This document shows positions 1 to 8,006 of a stretch of 16,403 bases of DNA, piece by piece; the first letter of the stretch is position 1; the number at the start of each line of letters is the position of its first letter. The DNA comes from Bacteroides sp. GTDB taxonomy: Bacteria > Bacteroidota > Bacteroidia > Bacteroidales > Muribaculaceae. Made by a program: the position numbers and the translations under genes. The DNA lies in assembly GCA_014801595.1 (NCBI GenBank), contig JAAVDV010000028.1:9018-25420 (forward strand). Direction: 5' to 3'. The notes under the pieces were generated by a model. That model was given only the letters and a program-made list of their open reading frames with translations. It was not told the DNA's origin and searched no databases.

Positions 1-722
1 TCGTAATCCTCGGAATCCCATTTGATGTAGGATGTGTCATTAAGCATATCCGGTTTCTTATCCGTGGAGATGGAGTAGCGATTGTCAAGACCCGTGGCGG
101 TGAGCCAGAGAGTATCGTCGTCATCCCATCCGCGAAGTCCGGTTGCAAAACCGAAATACTGGGCATAGCATGTCTCGGTCTCCTTGAATGCCATCTCTAT
201 CTTTCCATCTGCCTCATGCATACGGATCTGGAGATTATACTTTCCCTTATCGGAGGTGGTTTCGTTTACGGTTGCATTCTTATACTGCACGGTCAGCACC
301 CGGTTGCCTTCCTCCCCTTCCGTCTTATAGGAAACGGTGGCTTTGTAAAGTCCATAGGAGATTGTTGACATCCCGACGCGAAAAGCGTCTGTACCGACAT
401 TAACCTTTCCTGTGCCGAGATAAAGATTACCGTAATTGTCGACGGCGAACTGGTCGAAGATTCGGCCTCCTAACCGGAAGTCAAATCCGATGGGGAATCC
501 CTCTTGTGATACTTCGGAATCGCTGTACATCCTGCCGTTGGCAAAAAGCACTGCATTTCCGTTGAAGGTCATCGCCAGTGCGGTGCCGTCAGTGATCTCT
601 GTGTATGGGGTTCCTCCCTTACTTACCTTGTACTGCGGGATATTACCTGCCATGGCAAGCATCGGGAGTGTCAAGGCTGAGAGTGCTATTAATCTTCTTA
701 GGTTGGTGTAATGATGTTTCAT
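1..722 (-). CDS. Secreted beta-rich surface/cell-envelope protein, 5' part only (cut by window edge)
   Basis: Reading the minus strand from the ATG at 722 gives about 240 codons without a stop, running off the left edge, so the C-terminus is missing. The first ~24 residues form a signal peptide: basic start (KHHYTNLRR), hydrophobic core (LIALSALTLPMLA), then an AMA-G cleavage-type end. The mature part has many Gly, Asn, Tyr and Thr residues and alternating hydrophobics. It includes a segment reading PIGFDF...FDQFAVDNYGNLYLGTG, the pattern seen at the start of many exported Bacteroidetes beta-sandwich proteins. I do not recognise a precise family. It is probably exported and either surface-attached or released; any sorting signal would lie in the missing end. 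No clear promoter is visible just upstream. The nearest good minus-strand promoter is at 1289-1320, which would give a leader of ~560 bases. Confidence 0.85.
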   Translation of the reverse strand, partial: MKHHYTNLRRLIALSALTLPMLAMAGNIPQYKVSKGGTPYTEITDGTALAMTFNGNAVLFANGRMYSDSEVSQEGFPIGFDFRLGGRIFDQFAVDNYGNLYLGTGKVNVGTDAFRVGMSTISYGLYKATVSYKTEGEEGNRVLTVQYKNATVNETTSDKGKYNLQIRMHEADGKIEMAFKETETCYAQYFGFATGLRGWDDDDTLWLTATGLDNRYSISTDKKPDMLNDTSYIKWDSEDY

Positions 723-1288
723 TATGTAAAAGTTTGTTTTTAGCAGAGTTTGTAAATCCTAAAATATCTATGTAGTACGGTGTACTTTTCCTTATCTATA
801 ATACATCATCTCTACATCTGCGATCCTACGGGCTTTGCGAGAAAAATTAAATAGCTTGAAGCAGGATAGAAAAGAAGAAGTATAATGAGTAGGTGGAGCT
901 AAAATAGTACTGAAGTCGTTTACGTGTGTTTAGGTCCGAGTTTTTCCGGACCATCATCGAGAGAGCCAGGGACGCAGACTACGGAGATTCCAACGACGCA
1001 TCCTCTGTATGCTTAGACGTGATGTGCCTTCAATATGATCTCCTTCAAAGTGATAAATCTTATCCTTAGATTCCGTCGGAAGGCAACCGAAGTCACTATT
1101 GAAACTTTCGGAGTTCACCGTATATAGGTATGCAAAAACCGGGGTGGGAACACGTAATGAAGAACCGGGCATCCTTCCGGAGATGTCCGACAGTACTAAG
1201 ATATTTGACCGCATATTCTTCATTTCCCTTTTCTTTGAGGCTGATGGTCAGATCCTTTGTAGAATCCACATCAACCTGTGTTCGGCGA
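723..1288. other. Long intergenic stretch, no convincing gene
   Basis: There are no recognisable genes here. A minus-strand frame at 954-1223 encodes 89 residues that match nothing I know. It lies downstream of the promoter at 1289-1320, so it would be transcribed. Neighbouring frames are open for similar lengths, so coding is not supported. A small hairpin (GGTCCG at 933-938 with CGGACC at 947-952, 8-base loop) is visible, but no T-run follows on either strand. The stretch could be a long leader of the secreted-protein gene, a non-coding RNA, or gene debris. Confidence 0.4.
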
Positions 1289-1320
1289 CAAAGTTAGCAT
1301 TTAATTTTTATAACACCAAA
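1289..1320 (-). promoter_or_regulatory. Bacteroidetes-type promoter (minus strand)
   Basis: On the minus strand TTTG (1317-1320) and TAACTTTG (1289-1296) are separated by 20 bases, an exact fit to the Bacteroidetes -33/-7 consensus. Transcription would start near 1283 and run left. No clear ORF follows closely; the next certain gene starts at 722. Confidence 0.7.
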
Positions 1321-1344
1321 TATATCTTATAAAAATTTTTATCC

Positions 1345-1364
1345 ATTAAAGAATATTCTTTAAT
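1345..1364. repeat. Perfect 20-bp AT-rich palindrome
   Basis: ATTAAAGAAT followed at once by its reverse complement ATTCTTTAAT. It lies ~25 bp upstream of the -33 box of the minus-strand promoter at 1289-1320. A dimeric regulator's operator is possible. In such AT-rich DNA a chance palindrome is less improbable, and there is no second copy in the window that I noticed. Confidence 0.45.
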
Positions 1365-1519
1365 CCACGCGGCCAATTTATTTTATTAATACACTAGTAA
1401 TAAATATATTATATAAAAACAGTTGCGGTAAAAGAATTTTATAAAACATATAACATATATTATATTCAATACCCTTGCTGATCGACTCAAAGACCCTTTA
1501 CCCCTCATAAACAGGCTTA

Positions 1520-1690
1520 TGCCTCCTCCTTATTCTCTCCCACAAGCCCCGATTCCACCTCCCCTTACCGTCTTACCATCCCCCCCTTCACCCTCCGGCC
1601 CTATCCCCCAATCCTGCCCCGGACACCCCCTACAAGCTACTGAACCCGGTATCCCGGTCCGACACCGCCAGCCACAACAAGAGACCCCCG
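1520..1690. other. C-rich (plus) / G-rich (minus) strand-biased tract with a G-quadruplex motif
   Basis: Between AT-rich flanks, the plus strand becomes almost all pyrimidine-biased and C-rich. At 1580-1609 the runs C7-TTCA-CCC-TCCGG-CCC-TAT-C5 mean the minus strand carries four G-runs of three or more with loops of 3-5 bases, the canonical G-quadruplex pattern. A minus-strand frame of 61 codons covers part of it, but its composition (Gly, Cys, Arg) just reflects the bias and I do not call it a gene. Confidence 0.6.
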
Positions 1691-1707
1691 AATGAAAATC
1701 TTCTCCC

Positions 1708-1743
1708 ACGAGCAATAATACATTATAATGCTCGTTATACGAG
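1708..1743. repeat. Nested inverted repeats upstream of the ATPase stump
   Basis: ACGAGCA (1708-1714) is the reverse complement of TGCTCGT (1729-1735). Sharing that second arm, CTCG-TTATA-CGAG forms another small hairpin at 1731-1743. Two alternative stem-loops can thus form. The position, 60-90 bases before the gene remnant at 1801, would suit an old operator or leader, but nothing more can be shown. Confidence 0.35.
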
Positions 1744-1800
1744 AAAAGGCTCTTTTATGGGTCCAATATCAATTGGTACTTACCAAAACCTCTAAAAACC

Positions 1801-1905
1801 ATGGAACTAATTTTTGCCTACATCCGAAAACAGGGTGTCCTTGAGAATCTCCCCCTCAACTTCTCTCCTTATTATAGACGTATGATAAGGGTAACCTCTC
1901 CATAG
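1801..1905 (+). pseudogene. Stump (N-terminus) of an AAA-type ATPase gene
   Basis: A 34-codon frame starts MELIFAYIRKQGVLENLPL and continues NFSPYY before the sequence degenerates and hits a stop. The pattern MEL(I/L)-aromatic-x-(W/Y)I(E/R)...(I/L)xNxxxNFSPxY is, as I recall it, the very N-terminus of Bacteroidetes SMC/OLD-like AAA ATPases often found in defence loci. The P-loop, which would lie just downstream, is absent, and the next ORF (2005) is unrelated in sequence. I therefore read this as the 5' remnant of a deleted ATPase gene, possibly replaced by the operon that follows. The alternative is a chance small ORF. Evidence is from the short motif only. Confidence 0.5.
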
Positions 1906-2004
1906 ATACAAACAATAGTGTTTCGATGAATACAGCAAACAGAGACTCGCTTTCTATACACTAATCATCAAATCAGTAAAATTTCACATTAAATAAATTT
2001 CTAG

Positions 2005-3564
2005 ATGTCACCATTAATGAAATATTATGTGTGTAAAAGGTGTAGACTGATAGTTTTTGCACTCAGACGAGATGGTAAATACTATAACCTGCTTTCCATT
2101 ATCGAGGTGTTTCCGGACGGGATGGATCCTGATAGAGAGTTTATAACCTCATCCGGCAAAGAGTATATAGACTGCATTAAAAACGTCGATTCTAAGGCTG
2201 ACAAGGTATTTTTCGGGGTTCAGTACACAACGATCACCCAAGATATGCTGGAGAGACCTCAAGAGTGTCTTAATTTAGGTGAAACAAAGATTTACAATCT
2301 TACAGATGGTTTCTTGGAGGAAGAATCGGAATGGATACAAATACTAAACACCTCAAAGGAACATGTTGATCTTCTTCCCCAAAGAGATACTTCATGCCGT
2401 GTCAAAATATTTAACTCCCACTGCATCATTGATAAGTTAGGGGATGAAAAATCTAAGACTAAAATATTCGAGCAGCTGAAAAAGCTTTCGGAGCGTAATC
2501 TCAGTATAGACATCTTAAAATACGTTCATTTCTTAGGATGTTATTTTGTGGTGCAGTATACACCTGTCTTCCGGAATATCCATATTAGGACGAATCCAAA
2601 TAATGATGAGGTTATATGTAGGATAATTTACCGGACGTCAAATCATCCTTCCCTTAATATTGATGTGAGAGCCTACGGTTCTGAAGGGAAGGAAGTGGCA
2701 AAAATAGACGAAACTAAAAACGGGATTTTCTTAAAAGGATTCAAATTTTCAAGACCGTTTCACCAGCTTGACCTGGAAGTTAGGGATTCTGATGGTGAAT
2801 TGATAGATAAATATAGTCAGATTTCTTTCTTGAAATCAATATCCTTAGATATGGGTATAAAAACGAAAGATGTAAATTATATTTTAAGGGAAGTGGATGA
2901 GCAAGGTAACGAAATCAAGAGGAAAGAGAAAACTGTGGAAAAATTCGTTCATGAAAAATCCATTGTATTTGGGAAAGAAAATAAACCCATCAAAAAAGAG
3001 GATAGCCACAAGATAAACTCGCTTTTCGATTCTTCTCCTGAGTATACATATAAGAAATTCGAAGATTCTCTCGATTTCGTTTTCTTTGATGGGGATAAAA
3101 ACAAAATCAATGAGAATAAAGCCCGCGCGAAAGAGTGCGTGATGCGCATTCTCAACAGTGCTGAGAAAACATGCTACATCTGTGATATCTTCTTCACCGA
3201 AGCAACTTTCTTCGAGTTTCTTACTGAAATAAAATCCCTACAACCTGAAATACGTATCATTTCAAGTAAGGAAAAACTTAAAGAGAAAAATATCAAGGCC
3301 CTTGCAGATATGATCAAGCAGTCTAATAAGGAAGTACGTCACAAAATCGAATGTAGGCTTATGAAAGGAGACAAAGCCGCGTTGCACGATCGTATCATTA
3401 TCGCCGATGATAAGGTATGGATGCTGGGATGTTCTCTGAATGAATTCGGACAAAGAGCCACCACTCTCATCCGAGTGCCAAGAGAATATGCTCCCAGAAT
3501 TATCCAAGAGGTAAAGCAGTGGTGGAATGATGATTCTAAAACCGAACCAATTGACGACAAATGA
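2005..3564 (+). CDS. 519-aa protein with C-terminal PLD-like (HxR-type) domain; candidate defence gene
   Basis: The C-terminal ~150 residues look like one phospholipase-D-superfamily unit. A strand with CYICDIFF (around D394) and a helix at 402-410 come first, then a second strand (IRIIS). The signature ALHDRIIIADD (H461-x-R463, D468/D469) follows, then W472 and GCSLN (475-479). This follows the HxK(x4)D...GS/GN layout with Arg in place of Lys, so either an altered nuclease/hydrolase or a non-catalytic relative. Residues 1-~340 are soluble, mixed alpha/beta, with no motif I can name. The N-terminal CRLIVFALRRDGKYYNLL faintly recalls the VPA1262 family, from memory and unverified. No signal peptide or membrane span is present. 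It is the first gene of an operon: its TGA overlaps the next ATG (ATGA). No consensus promoter is evident upstream. The start at 2005 is the first ATG of the frame. Confidence 0.85.
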   Translation: MSPLMKYYVCKRCRLIVFALRRDGKYYNLLSIIEVFPDGMDPDREFITSSGKEYIDCIKNVDSKADKVFFGVQYTTITQDMLERPQECLNLGETKIYNLTDGFLEEESEWIQILNTSKEHVDLLPQRDTSCRVKIFNSHCIIDKLGDEKSKTKIFEQLKKLSERNLSIDILKYVHFLGCYFVVQYTPVFRNIHIRTNPNNDEVICRIIYRTSNHPSLNIDVRAYGSEGKEVAKIDETKNGIFLKGFKFSRPFHQLDLEVRDSDGELIDKYSQISFLKSISLDMGIKTKDVNYILREVDEQGNEIKRKEKTVEKFVHEKSIVFGKENKPIKKEDSHKINSLFDSSPEYTYKKFEDSLDFVFFDGDKNKINENKARAKECVMRILNSAEKTCYICDIFFTEATFFEFLTEIKSLQPEIRIISSKEKLKEKNIKALADMIKQSNKEVRHKIECRLMKGDKAALHDRIIIADDKVWMLGCSLNEFGQRATTLIRVPREYAPRIIQEVKQWWNDDSKTEPIDDK

Positions 3565-4160
3565 TAGATCCTAAAAAAAACAATTCTTTCGAGTTTGTCA
3601 AAGACTCATTACCTATAGGAAAAAACTACAGGATGTTTGATCCCCTTTCTATGGATGGGATACGCATCTGGGACGATATTCTGGAAAACGCGAAGGAAAT
3701 ATATTTATGGGATCCTTTCTTTCATTCCCTCATGGATCATGAGTTTTTTCAGTCGGTAAAGACACAAGGAGTGAGAATTGAGATCCTAACGCTGAATCCA
3801 TCCGATCAAAAATATACTTACAACGAACTGAAAAGAAAAGCCAAAGAACTTAGAACCAATATTATCAAGACTCTGGAGAGCAATCAAATCTCATTATACA
3901 GTGTCACGATACGAGGTATTGACCAAATCAACTTTAATGGAAAAAAGTATGGATTCTCCACTTGGCACGATAGGTATCTCCTGACCGATCAAGGAGTATA
4001 TCTTATGGGTACATCAATGAACGGACAACTGGATGGTAGTAAGCTATATGGCATCCATAAACTGGAATATCAAGAAGATGAAGTACTGGTGAAGTGCTAT
4101 TACAAGAAATATCAATTACAGTCCCAAAACAGACCTTATGGATTTTTCATCAATAAGTGA
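3561..4160 (+). CDS. 199-aa stand-alone PLD-like (HxR-type) protein
   Basis: This is essentially a single PLD-like unit. IYLWDPFF (D51, F53-F54) and HEFF (60-63) align with CDIFF...FFEF of the upstream protein. IEILTLNP follows as the second strand. Then WHDRYLLTD (H136-x-R138, D143) and GTSMN (150-154) match HDRIIIADD...GCSLN upstream. The two proteins therefore carry homologous domains with the same unusual His-x-Arg motif. Classical PLD enzymes pair two HxK motifs; here each chain has one, so homo- or hetero-dimerisation would be needed for a complete site (inference). The ATG overlaps the upstream TGA by ATGA, which points to translational coupling and a near-equal ratio. No membrane segment is seen. 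Function is unknown; a nuclease or phosphodiesterase of a defence system is the best guess. Confidence 0.85.
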   Translation: MIDPKKNNSFEFVKDSLPIGKNYRMFDPLSMDGIRIWDDILENAKEIYLWDPFFHSLMDHEFFQSVKTQGVRIEILTLNPSDQKYTYNELKRKAKELRTNIIKTLESNQISLYSVTIRGIDQINFNGKKYGFSTWHDRYLLTDQGVYLMGTSMNGQLDGSKLYGIHKLEYQEDEVLVKCYYKKYQLQSQNRPYGFFINK

Positions 4161-4190
4161 TATGGAATAAAAACTATATTAGTTGAAGAT

Positions 4191-5801
4191 ATGATAACAG
4201 AACAATATATAACCTCTCTTTTTTATTCTTCGGGGGATTCCCACCTTAAAAGAGATATCGAGATATTCGACCGTCTTAAGAATAATCATGATTGCTCATC
4301 CGGTCACAGTGAAGAAGCCAACGAGACATTTGAGCCCTCTCTAGAACATTTAGGGAAACTGTATGAGAATGATTGGGATACAGAGTTTTTCTTTAAGCTA
4401 ATCATCTCAAAAAAATATATCCATACTCTGATTGATGAAATCGATCAAAAGTTTGATGTACTTATCTTAGATAAGGTCAGAACGTTCGCGTACGGCAAGG
4501 AAAACCTCCAGAGTGAACTGAAGATGCTCATGGAGGCATCAGAAGAAGAGTCGCTTAATGCAATAACTCACTATAATGACGGATCCTATATTGAACTTCC
4601 ATCTTTCGTAGCGGCTTTGTCGATTCTATGCCAGATTAATAACTTTCAAGACGAGTGGATAAGGCTTTACGAGACTATGAGACTATTTCCATTAAAAGGT
4701 GCTTTAGCATATGGCATTAAGTCTCCTCAACGATGCATAGATGTATTAAAGCGAGTTCATTCGGGGGAAAAAGGGAGGATAGACGTAAAACTCTTCCAAA
4801 AAATATTCTTCCACCGTACTACAGAAAGTCTCGACAATCTTCACAGACTGAAGGAATCAAAGATTCTTAATATAAAGCAGCGCGGGTATGCTGAGTGTCT
4901 ATATAATGAGCTGGTTGATAACCTTAATCCGATCTGTTCGGACATGTTGCAGATTTCTCTCAAATGTCTAGGAAATGACCAAACTGTATCTTGGGTTATC
5001 GCTCATAGAAACCGATTCATTAATAACGATCATCCTGTCAACCATTACCGCATGATGGTTGCCAATACTCTATATAAAGAACTTCAAAAGAATACCCTAA
5101 ATATTAAGGCTAAACCTGCCAGCGTTGATAATAATATCTTTTATCTTTCAATAATTGGAAGAGAAGATAAAGATATGGCCAGGGCACTGATTGATTCCCT
5201 CATAAAGATGACATACAGCCAGTTTTTTAACGAAATCGAACCCAATAAAGAGGGTTTTGAGAAACTTAGAGCCGTATATAGACACCTGTCCGATAATGTT
5301 GATGATTCTCTTAGTAAAATCATGCCACATCAACCACGTCAGGAAGGATACCATATAAAGGATGATGCGTCAGGATGTTTAAAACGAGGCAATCAATTCT
5401 GGCTTTCGGTATTATTCTTGCAGCTTGAAGAGACAAAAAATGAAGACGACTTCAAAAAACTTGTGGCTCTTACCCTCACATACAGCTTTCAAGATAGTAT
5501 GCTTGATACTTACTTCATTCCATTTTACATAGCAGAACTCGTCGCTTCTCAACAACTAACGAACTGTAAAGACTGGTATGAGGAGAAACTCATCACAGAG
5601 TATCCGGATCTTGTGGAAGTGGTGAGAATCCTAACTGCCAACGGAGGCGAGTTTTCAGAACATGTTATTAATCTCTTACGTCGAAGGATTGAAGTAGAAT
5701 GGGAGCTGGAAATGGCCTGTAAACCATACTACAATAAGAATACAATCAAATATCTAATCGAGTTCCTTAATAACGCGGGGATAAATCTAAAAATTGGATG
5801 A
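4191..5801 (+). CDS. 536-aa soluble helical protein of unknown family, third gene of the PLD operon
   Basis: I do not recognise a family. The protein is rich in Leu, Glu, Lys, Asp and Asn. Predicted by eye, it is nearly all amphipathic helices, without signal peptide, membrane segments, P-loop or catalytic motif. This texture suits a helical-repeat or scaffold protein, or a sensor. It follows the second PLD-like gene by 30 bases on the same strand with no terminator between, so it is most likely co-transcribed and functionally linked. A hairpin at 5833-5863 follows the stop. Codon use and AT-richness resemble the two upstream genes, which suggests that the three were acquired together. Possible roles are a partner that holds, activates or restrains the PLD-like pair; this is inference from position only. 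Confidence 0.8.
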   Translation: MITEQYITSLFYSSGDSHLKRDIEIFDRLKNNHDCSSGHSEEANETFEPSLEHLGKLYENDWDTEFFFKLIISKKYIHTLIDEIDQKFDVLILDKVRTFAYGKENLQSELKMLMEASEEESLNAITHYNDGSYIELPSFVAALSILCQINNFQDEWIRLYETMRLFPLKGALAYGIKSPQRCIDVLKRVHSGEKGRIDVKLFQKIFFHRTTESLDNLHRLKESKILNIKQRGYAECLYNELVDNLNPICSDMLQISLKCLGNDQTVSWVIAHRNRFINNDHPVNHYRMMVANTLYKELQKNTLNIKAKPASVDNNIFYLSIIGREDKDMARALIDSLIKMTYSQFFNEIEPNKEGFEKLRAVYRHLSDNVDDSLSKIMPHQPRQEGYHIKDDASGCLKRGNQFWLSVLFLQLEETKNEDDFKKLVALTLTYSFQDSMLDTYFIPFYIAELVASQQLTNCKDWYEEKLITEYPDLVEVVRILTANGGEFSEHVINLLRRRIEVEWELEMACKPYYNKNTIKYLIEFLNNAGINLKIG

Positions 5802-5832
5802 CGTTTTATGGCTAATAAATCGTATATATGTG

Positions 5833-5863
5833 AGTCTAACTTCAGAGAAATTGAAGTTGGACT
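5833..5863. terminator. Hairpin between convergent operons, likely bidirectional terminator
   Basis: A 12-base stem, AGTCTAACTTCA (5833-5844) with TGAAGTTGGACT (5852-5863), contains one G-T pair and a 7-base loop. TGCTTTATG follows on the plus side. It sits between the ends of the plus operon (5801) and the minus operon (5913). The T-run is weak, so termination is inferred mainly from stem and position. Confidence 0.55.
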
Positions 5864-5912
5864 TGCTTTATGCAGGTGATAGGGCACGTCTCCTTAAATA
5901 TGAATGGAGTTA

Positions 5913-6950
5913 CTATGGAGTTTGAGGAGAACTGAATGACGTAGTTGCAGATATGTTAGAATTTGGAGTTGTCGAGGTAACCTGATCATTGGTTGAGGAT
6001 TGACTGGACGGTTGCATCACTAACTCATTACTCGGGACATAGGTGTAAGGCATAATGTGTGTTTCCTTGTATGAGTTATCTACTACAAGGCACATGAAGC
6101 TCTCAAGCGTGAAACGACGATAAAACTTCATAAACGCCATAAAACAGATATATGTTAAGAGGACTAGTGATATAAACAACCATACCAGTGACCAATCGAC
6201 TACTTTCCCTTCTATTCCCAAAGTAGGAATAATATAGACAATAGTAATCCATAATGTTGTAGAGGCCATTATGAATGTAAGTGCTCTTAGAAATCCATAA
6301 AGCGCAACATAATTGTCCAACTTAGGCATATGATGGGTTTGACGTTCGTATTCATAGTGATAAACCACACGATGAAAGTCATCACCCTGCTGTTTGCTTA
6401 TTCCGAGGGACTCTGCAAGTTTCTGCTGATTATCGTTAATTGCAGTACGAAGGGTTTTGTCGAGGGGTTTTGTGAAAAAATTCTTCATCCCCATTAATTT
6501 ACCCATTATCAAATAACATAGAGTAACAGGTAAAAGAAAAGCACCGACTATACATCGCCATACTAGTTCAACGCATTTCTGAATAGTATTTCCAGAAACT
6601 GGTTCCAACTGCCAATATAAACCTCTTTGCGGCTCACAACTGTCGTTAAGGAGAAATGTGGATGGATAACCAAAAAGCCATATAGAGTAAGACTCTACCG
6701 TAAGAGACGATAGATAAGCAATTATGTGTCCTAACACGTATGCAATTATGGTAAGTATCACAGTTTCTTCAACGAGATCCAACATGCCCGAATTTCTAGA
6801 CGATTGAAGAAATCCAATCCCTGAGGATAGAATACTTTTGATAGAATCTTTATCTGTTGAGCTATTGAAGAACGCTATAATCATGAGAGCAAGCGCACCT
6901 GGAAACACATAGCCCAAAAAATCATATAGAGAAAATGGATTTTGTTTCAT
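5913..6950 (-). CDS. 345-aa multi-pass membrane protein, unknown function
   Basis: About five hydrophobic segments are visible: residues ~8-27 (LYDFLGYVFPGALALMIIAF), ~63-85, ~130-150, ~215-240 and ~250-275. Between the third and fourth is a ~65-residue soluble, charged loop. The last ~45 residues are a Ser/Thr/Asn/Gln-rich low-complexity tail, probably disordered. The opening NPFSxYDFLGYxFPG is a motif I associate with uncharacterised Bacteroidetes inner-membrane proteins. There is no enzyme motif. It is the last gene of a minus-strand group after the 309-aa membrane protein; the 123-base gap between them contains no clear promoter or terminator. Pairing of two membrane proteins with a cytosolic PLD-like protein suggests a membrane effector or signalling module, which is inference. 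Confidence 0.8.
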   Translation of the reverse strand: MKQNPFSLYDFLGYVFPGALALMIIAFFNSSTDKDSIKSILSSGIGFLQSSRNSGMLDLVEETVILTIIAYVLGHIIAYLSSLTVESYSIWLFGYPSTFLLNDSCEPQRGLYWQLEPVSGNTIQKCVELVWRCIVGAFLLPVTLCYLIMGKLMGMKNFFTKPLDKTLRTAINDNQQKLAESLGISKQQGDDFHRVVYHYEYERQTHHMPKLDNYVALYGFLRALTFIMASTTLWITIVYIIPTLGIEGKVVDWSLVWLFISLVLLTYICFMAFMKFYRRFTLESFMCLVVDNSYKETHIMPYTYVPSNELVMQPSSQSSTNDQVTSTTPNSNISATTSFSSPQTP

Positions 6951-7073
6951 AACTATATAGTTAGAATGTTAGTAATGACTTACCTATACTGTAAAGAAAA
7001 TAATTCCCCTATGCTATAATTATATCCTGTAACTCCTTATCTCGTATAATCTTCGGTCATTAATACAAAGCAA

Positions 7074-8003
7074 TCACTTTACTTTTGATGCCAGTTTATT
7101 CAGCCACCCGCTTAGCCAAAGTCGGCATTTGTATGATGTGGATTGAATCCACCCGGCTTGCAATGTTTTGTATTCCTCTACGATTTCCTCTCTGATACTT
7201 GACTGTATTACATCATTTGTCTCAATTTCTTCTGACAACTTGTCATTTATCTTTGGTTGTATCTTGTTCTTCAACTTTTTAGGCAGATCGTTTATACTCC
7301 TGGAGCGTATCATTACTGCTGCCAGTAGAGTGCAATTTACATTCAGTTTCTTTAAGGAGCGTTGTTTGCTATTAAGATTCCGCCATACGGCCAACAATCT
7401 TAGAAGTACAACAGCCAGACCGGAGAATAATGTAAATAATGTGAATACAGAAATGGACGAATAAGACCAGTATTCTCCAAGCCAACAACCATGACCGACC
7501 AACCAAGTATTAATTTGATCGTATTTATGAAAGTAACCCACAATCAATATAATGCCGATTATCGGAGTCCAGTAGGTGTGAAATATCTTTGCCTTGACAA
7601 ATAACGCAGCAACAACGGCGTATATGATTATGAGCCAGTTAATCGGTTGCAACGCATATATGTAATGATCGCCGAGTCCCTTAACATTTTCTATTCCAAT
7701 GAATACAAGGATGAAGACGGAATAGAAGAAAGTTAGGGAAGCAAGATTCTTTATGGTCGGCAGTAAATGTTCTTCCCAGTTGTCCTTGGCATATTTATCG
7801 ACATCTATGATTTCCTCCTTAGTAATAAAGTCTATATATTCCATCACAAATTCCTTATGGAGCTTTTTCAGTCCCTCCACCAAATTAGCAAGCGGAGAAT
7901 GTTTGAAAAGTGTTTCATAAAAGAACAACAAACAAAACCCCGCCCATAACTGTATGAGCGGAGCAAAATTTGTCAAGGTGATTACTCCGGATACTGAACT
8001 CAT
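7074..8003 (-). CDS. 309-aa multi-pass membrane protein, unknown function
   Basis: Hydrophobic segments lie at ~12-30, ~84-105, ~120-138, ~143-160 and ~182-208, giving about five membrane spans. A soluble segment (~33-80) follows the first span. The C-terminal ~100 residues are soluble, basic and helical, with KKLKNKIQPKIN followed by acidic SEEIETND and EEIVEEY, so the cytoplasmic tail may form a coiled coil. No known family is recognised. The start codon lies three bases after the stop of the upstream PLD-like gene (TAG-TGC-ATG), so the two are certainly co-transcribed and probably translationally coupled. Channel, membrane-damaging effector or signal receiver are all possible. Confidence 0.8.
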   Translation of the reverse strand: MSSVSGVITLTNFAPLIQLWAGFCLLFFYETLFKHSPLANLVEGLKKLHKEFVMEYIDFITKEEIIDVDKYAKDNWEEHLLPTIKNLASLTFFYSVFILVFIGIENVKGLGDHYIYALQPINWLIIIYAVVAALFVKAKIFHTYWTPIIGIILIVGYFHKYDQINTWLVGHGCWLGEYWSYSSISVFTLFTLFSGLAVVLLRLLAVWRNLNSKQRSLKKLNVNCTLLAAVMIRSRSINDLPKKLKNKIQPKINDKLSEEIETNDVIQSSIREEIVEEYKTLQAGWIQSTSYKCRLWLSGWLNKLASKVK

Positions 8004-8006
8004 GCA

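Noticed and set aside
188..711. Plus-strand frames of 71 and 91 codons
   Set aside because: They are antisense to the secreted-protein gene (1-722, minus), whose signal peptide and long open frame are far more convincing.
1530..1715. Minus-strand 61-codon frame
   Set aside because: Its Gly/Cys/Arg composition simply reflects the G-rich strand; no motif and no promoter.
5809..5880. 23-codon plus-strand frame after the 536-aa gene
   Set aside because: Very short, overlaps the intergenic hairpin, and no sign of conservation or expression.
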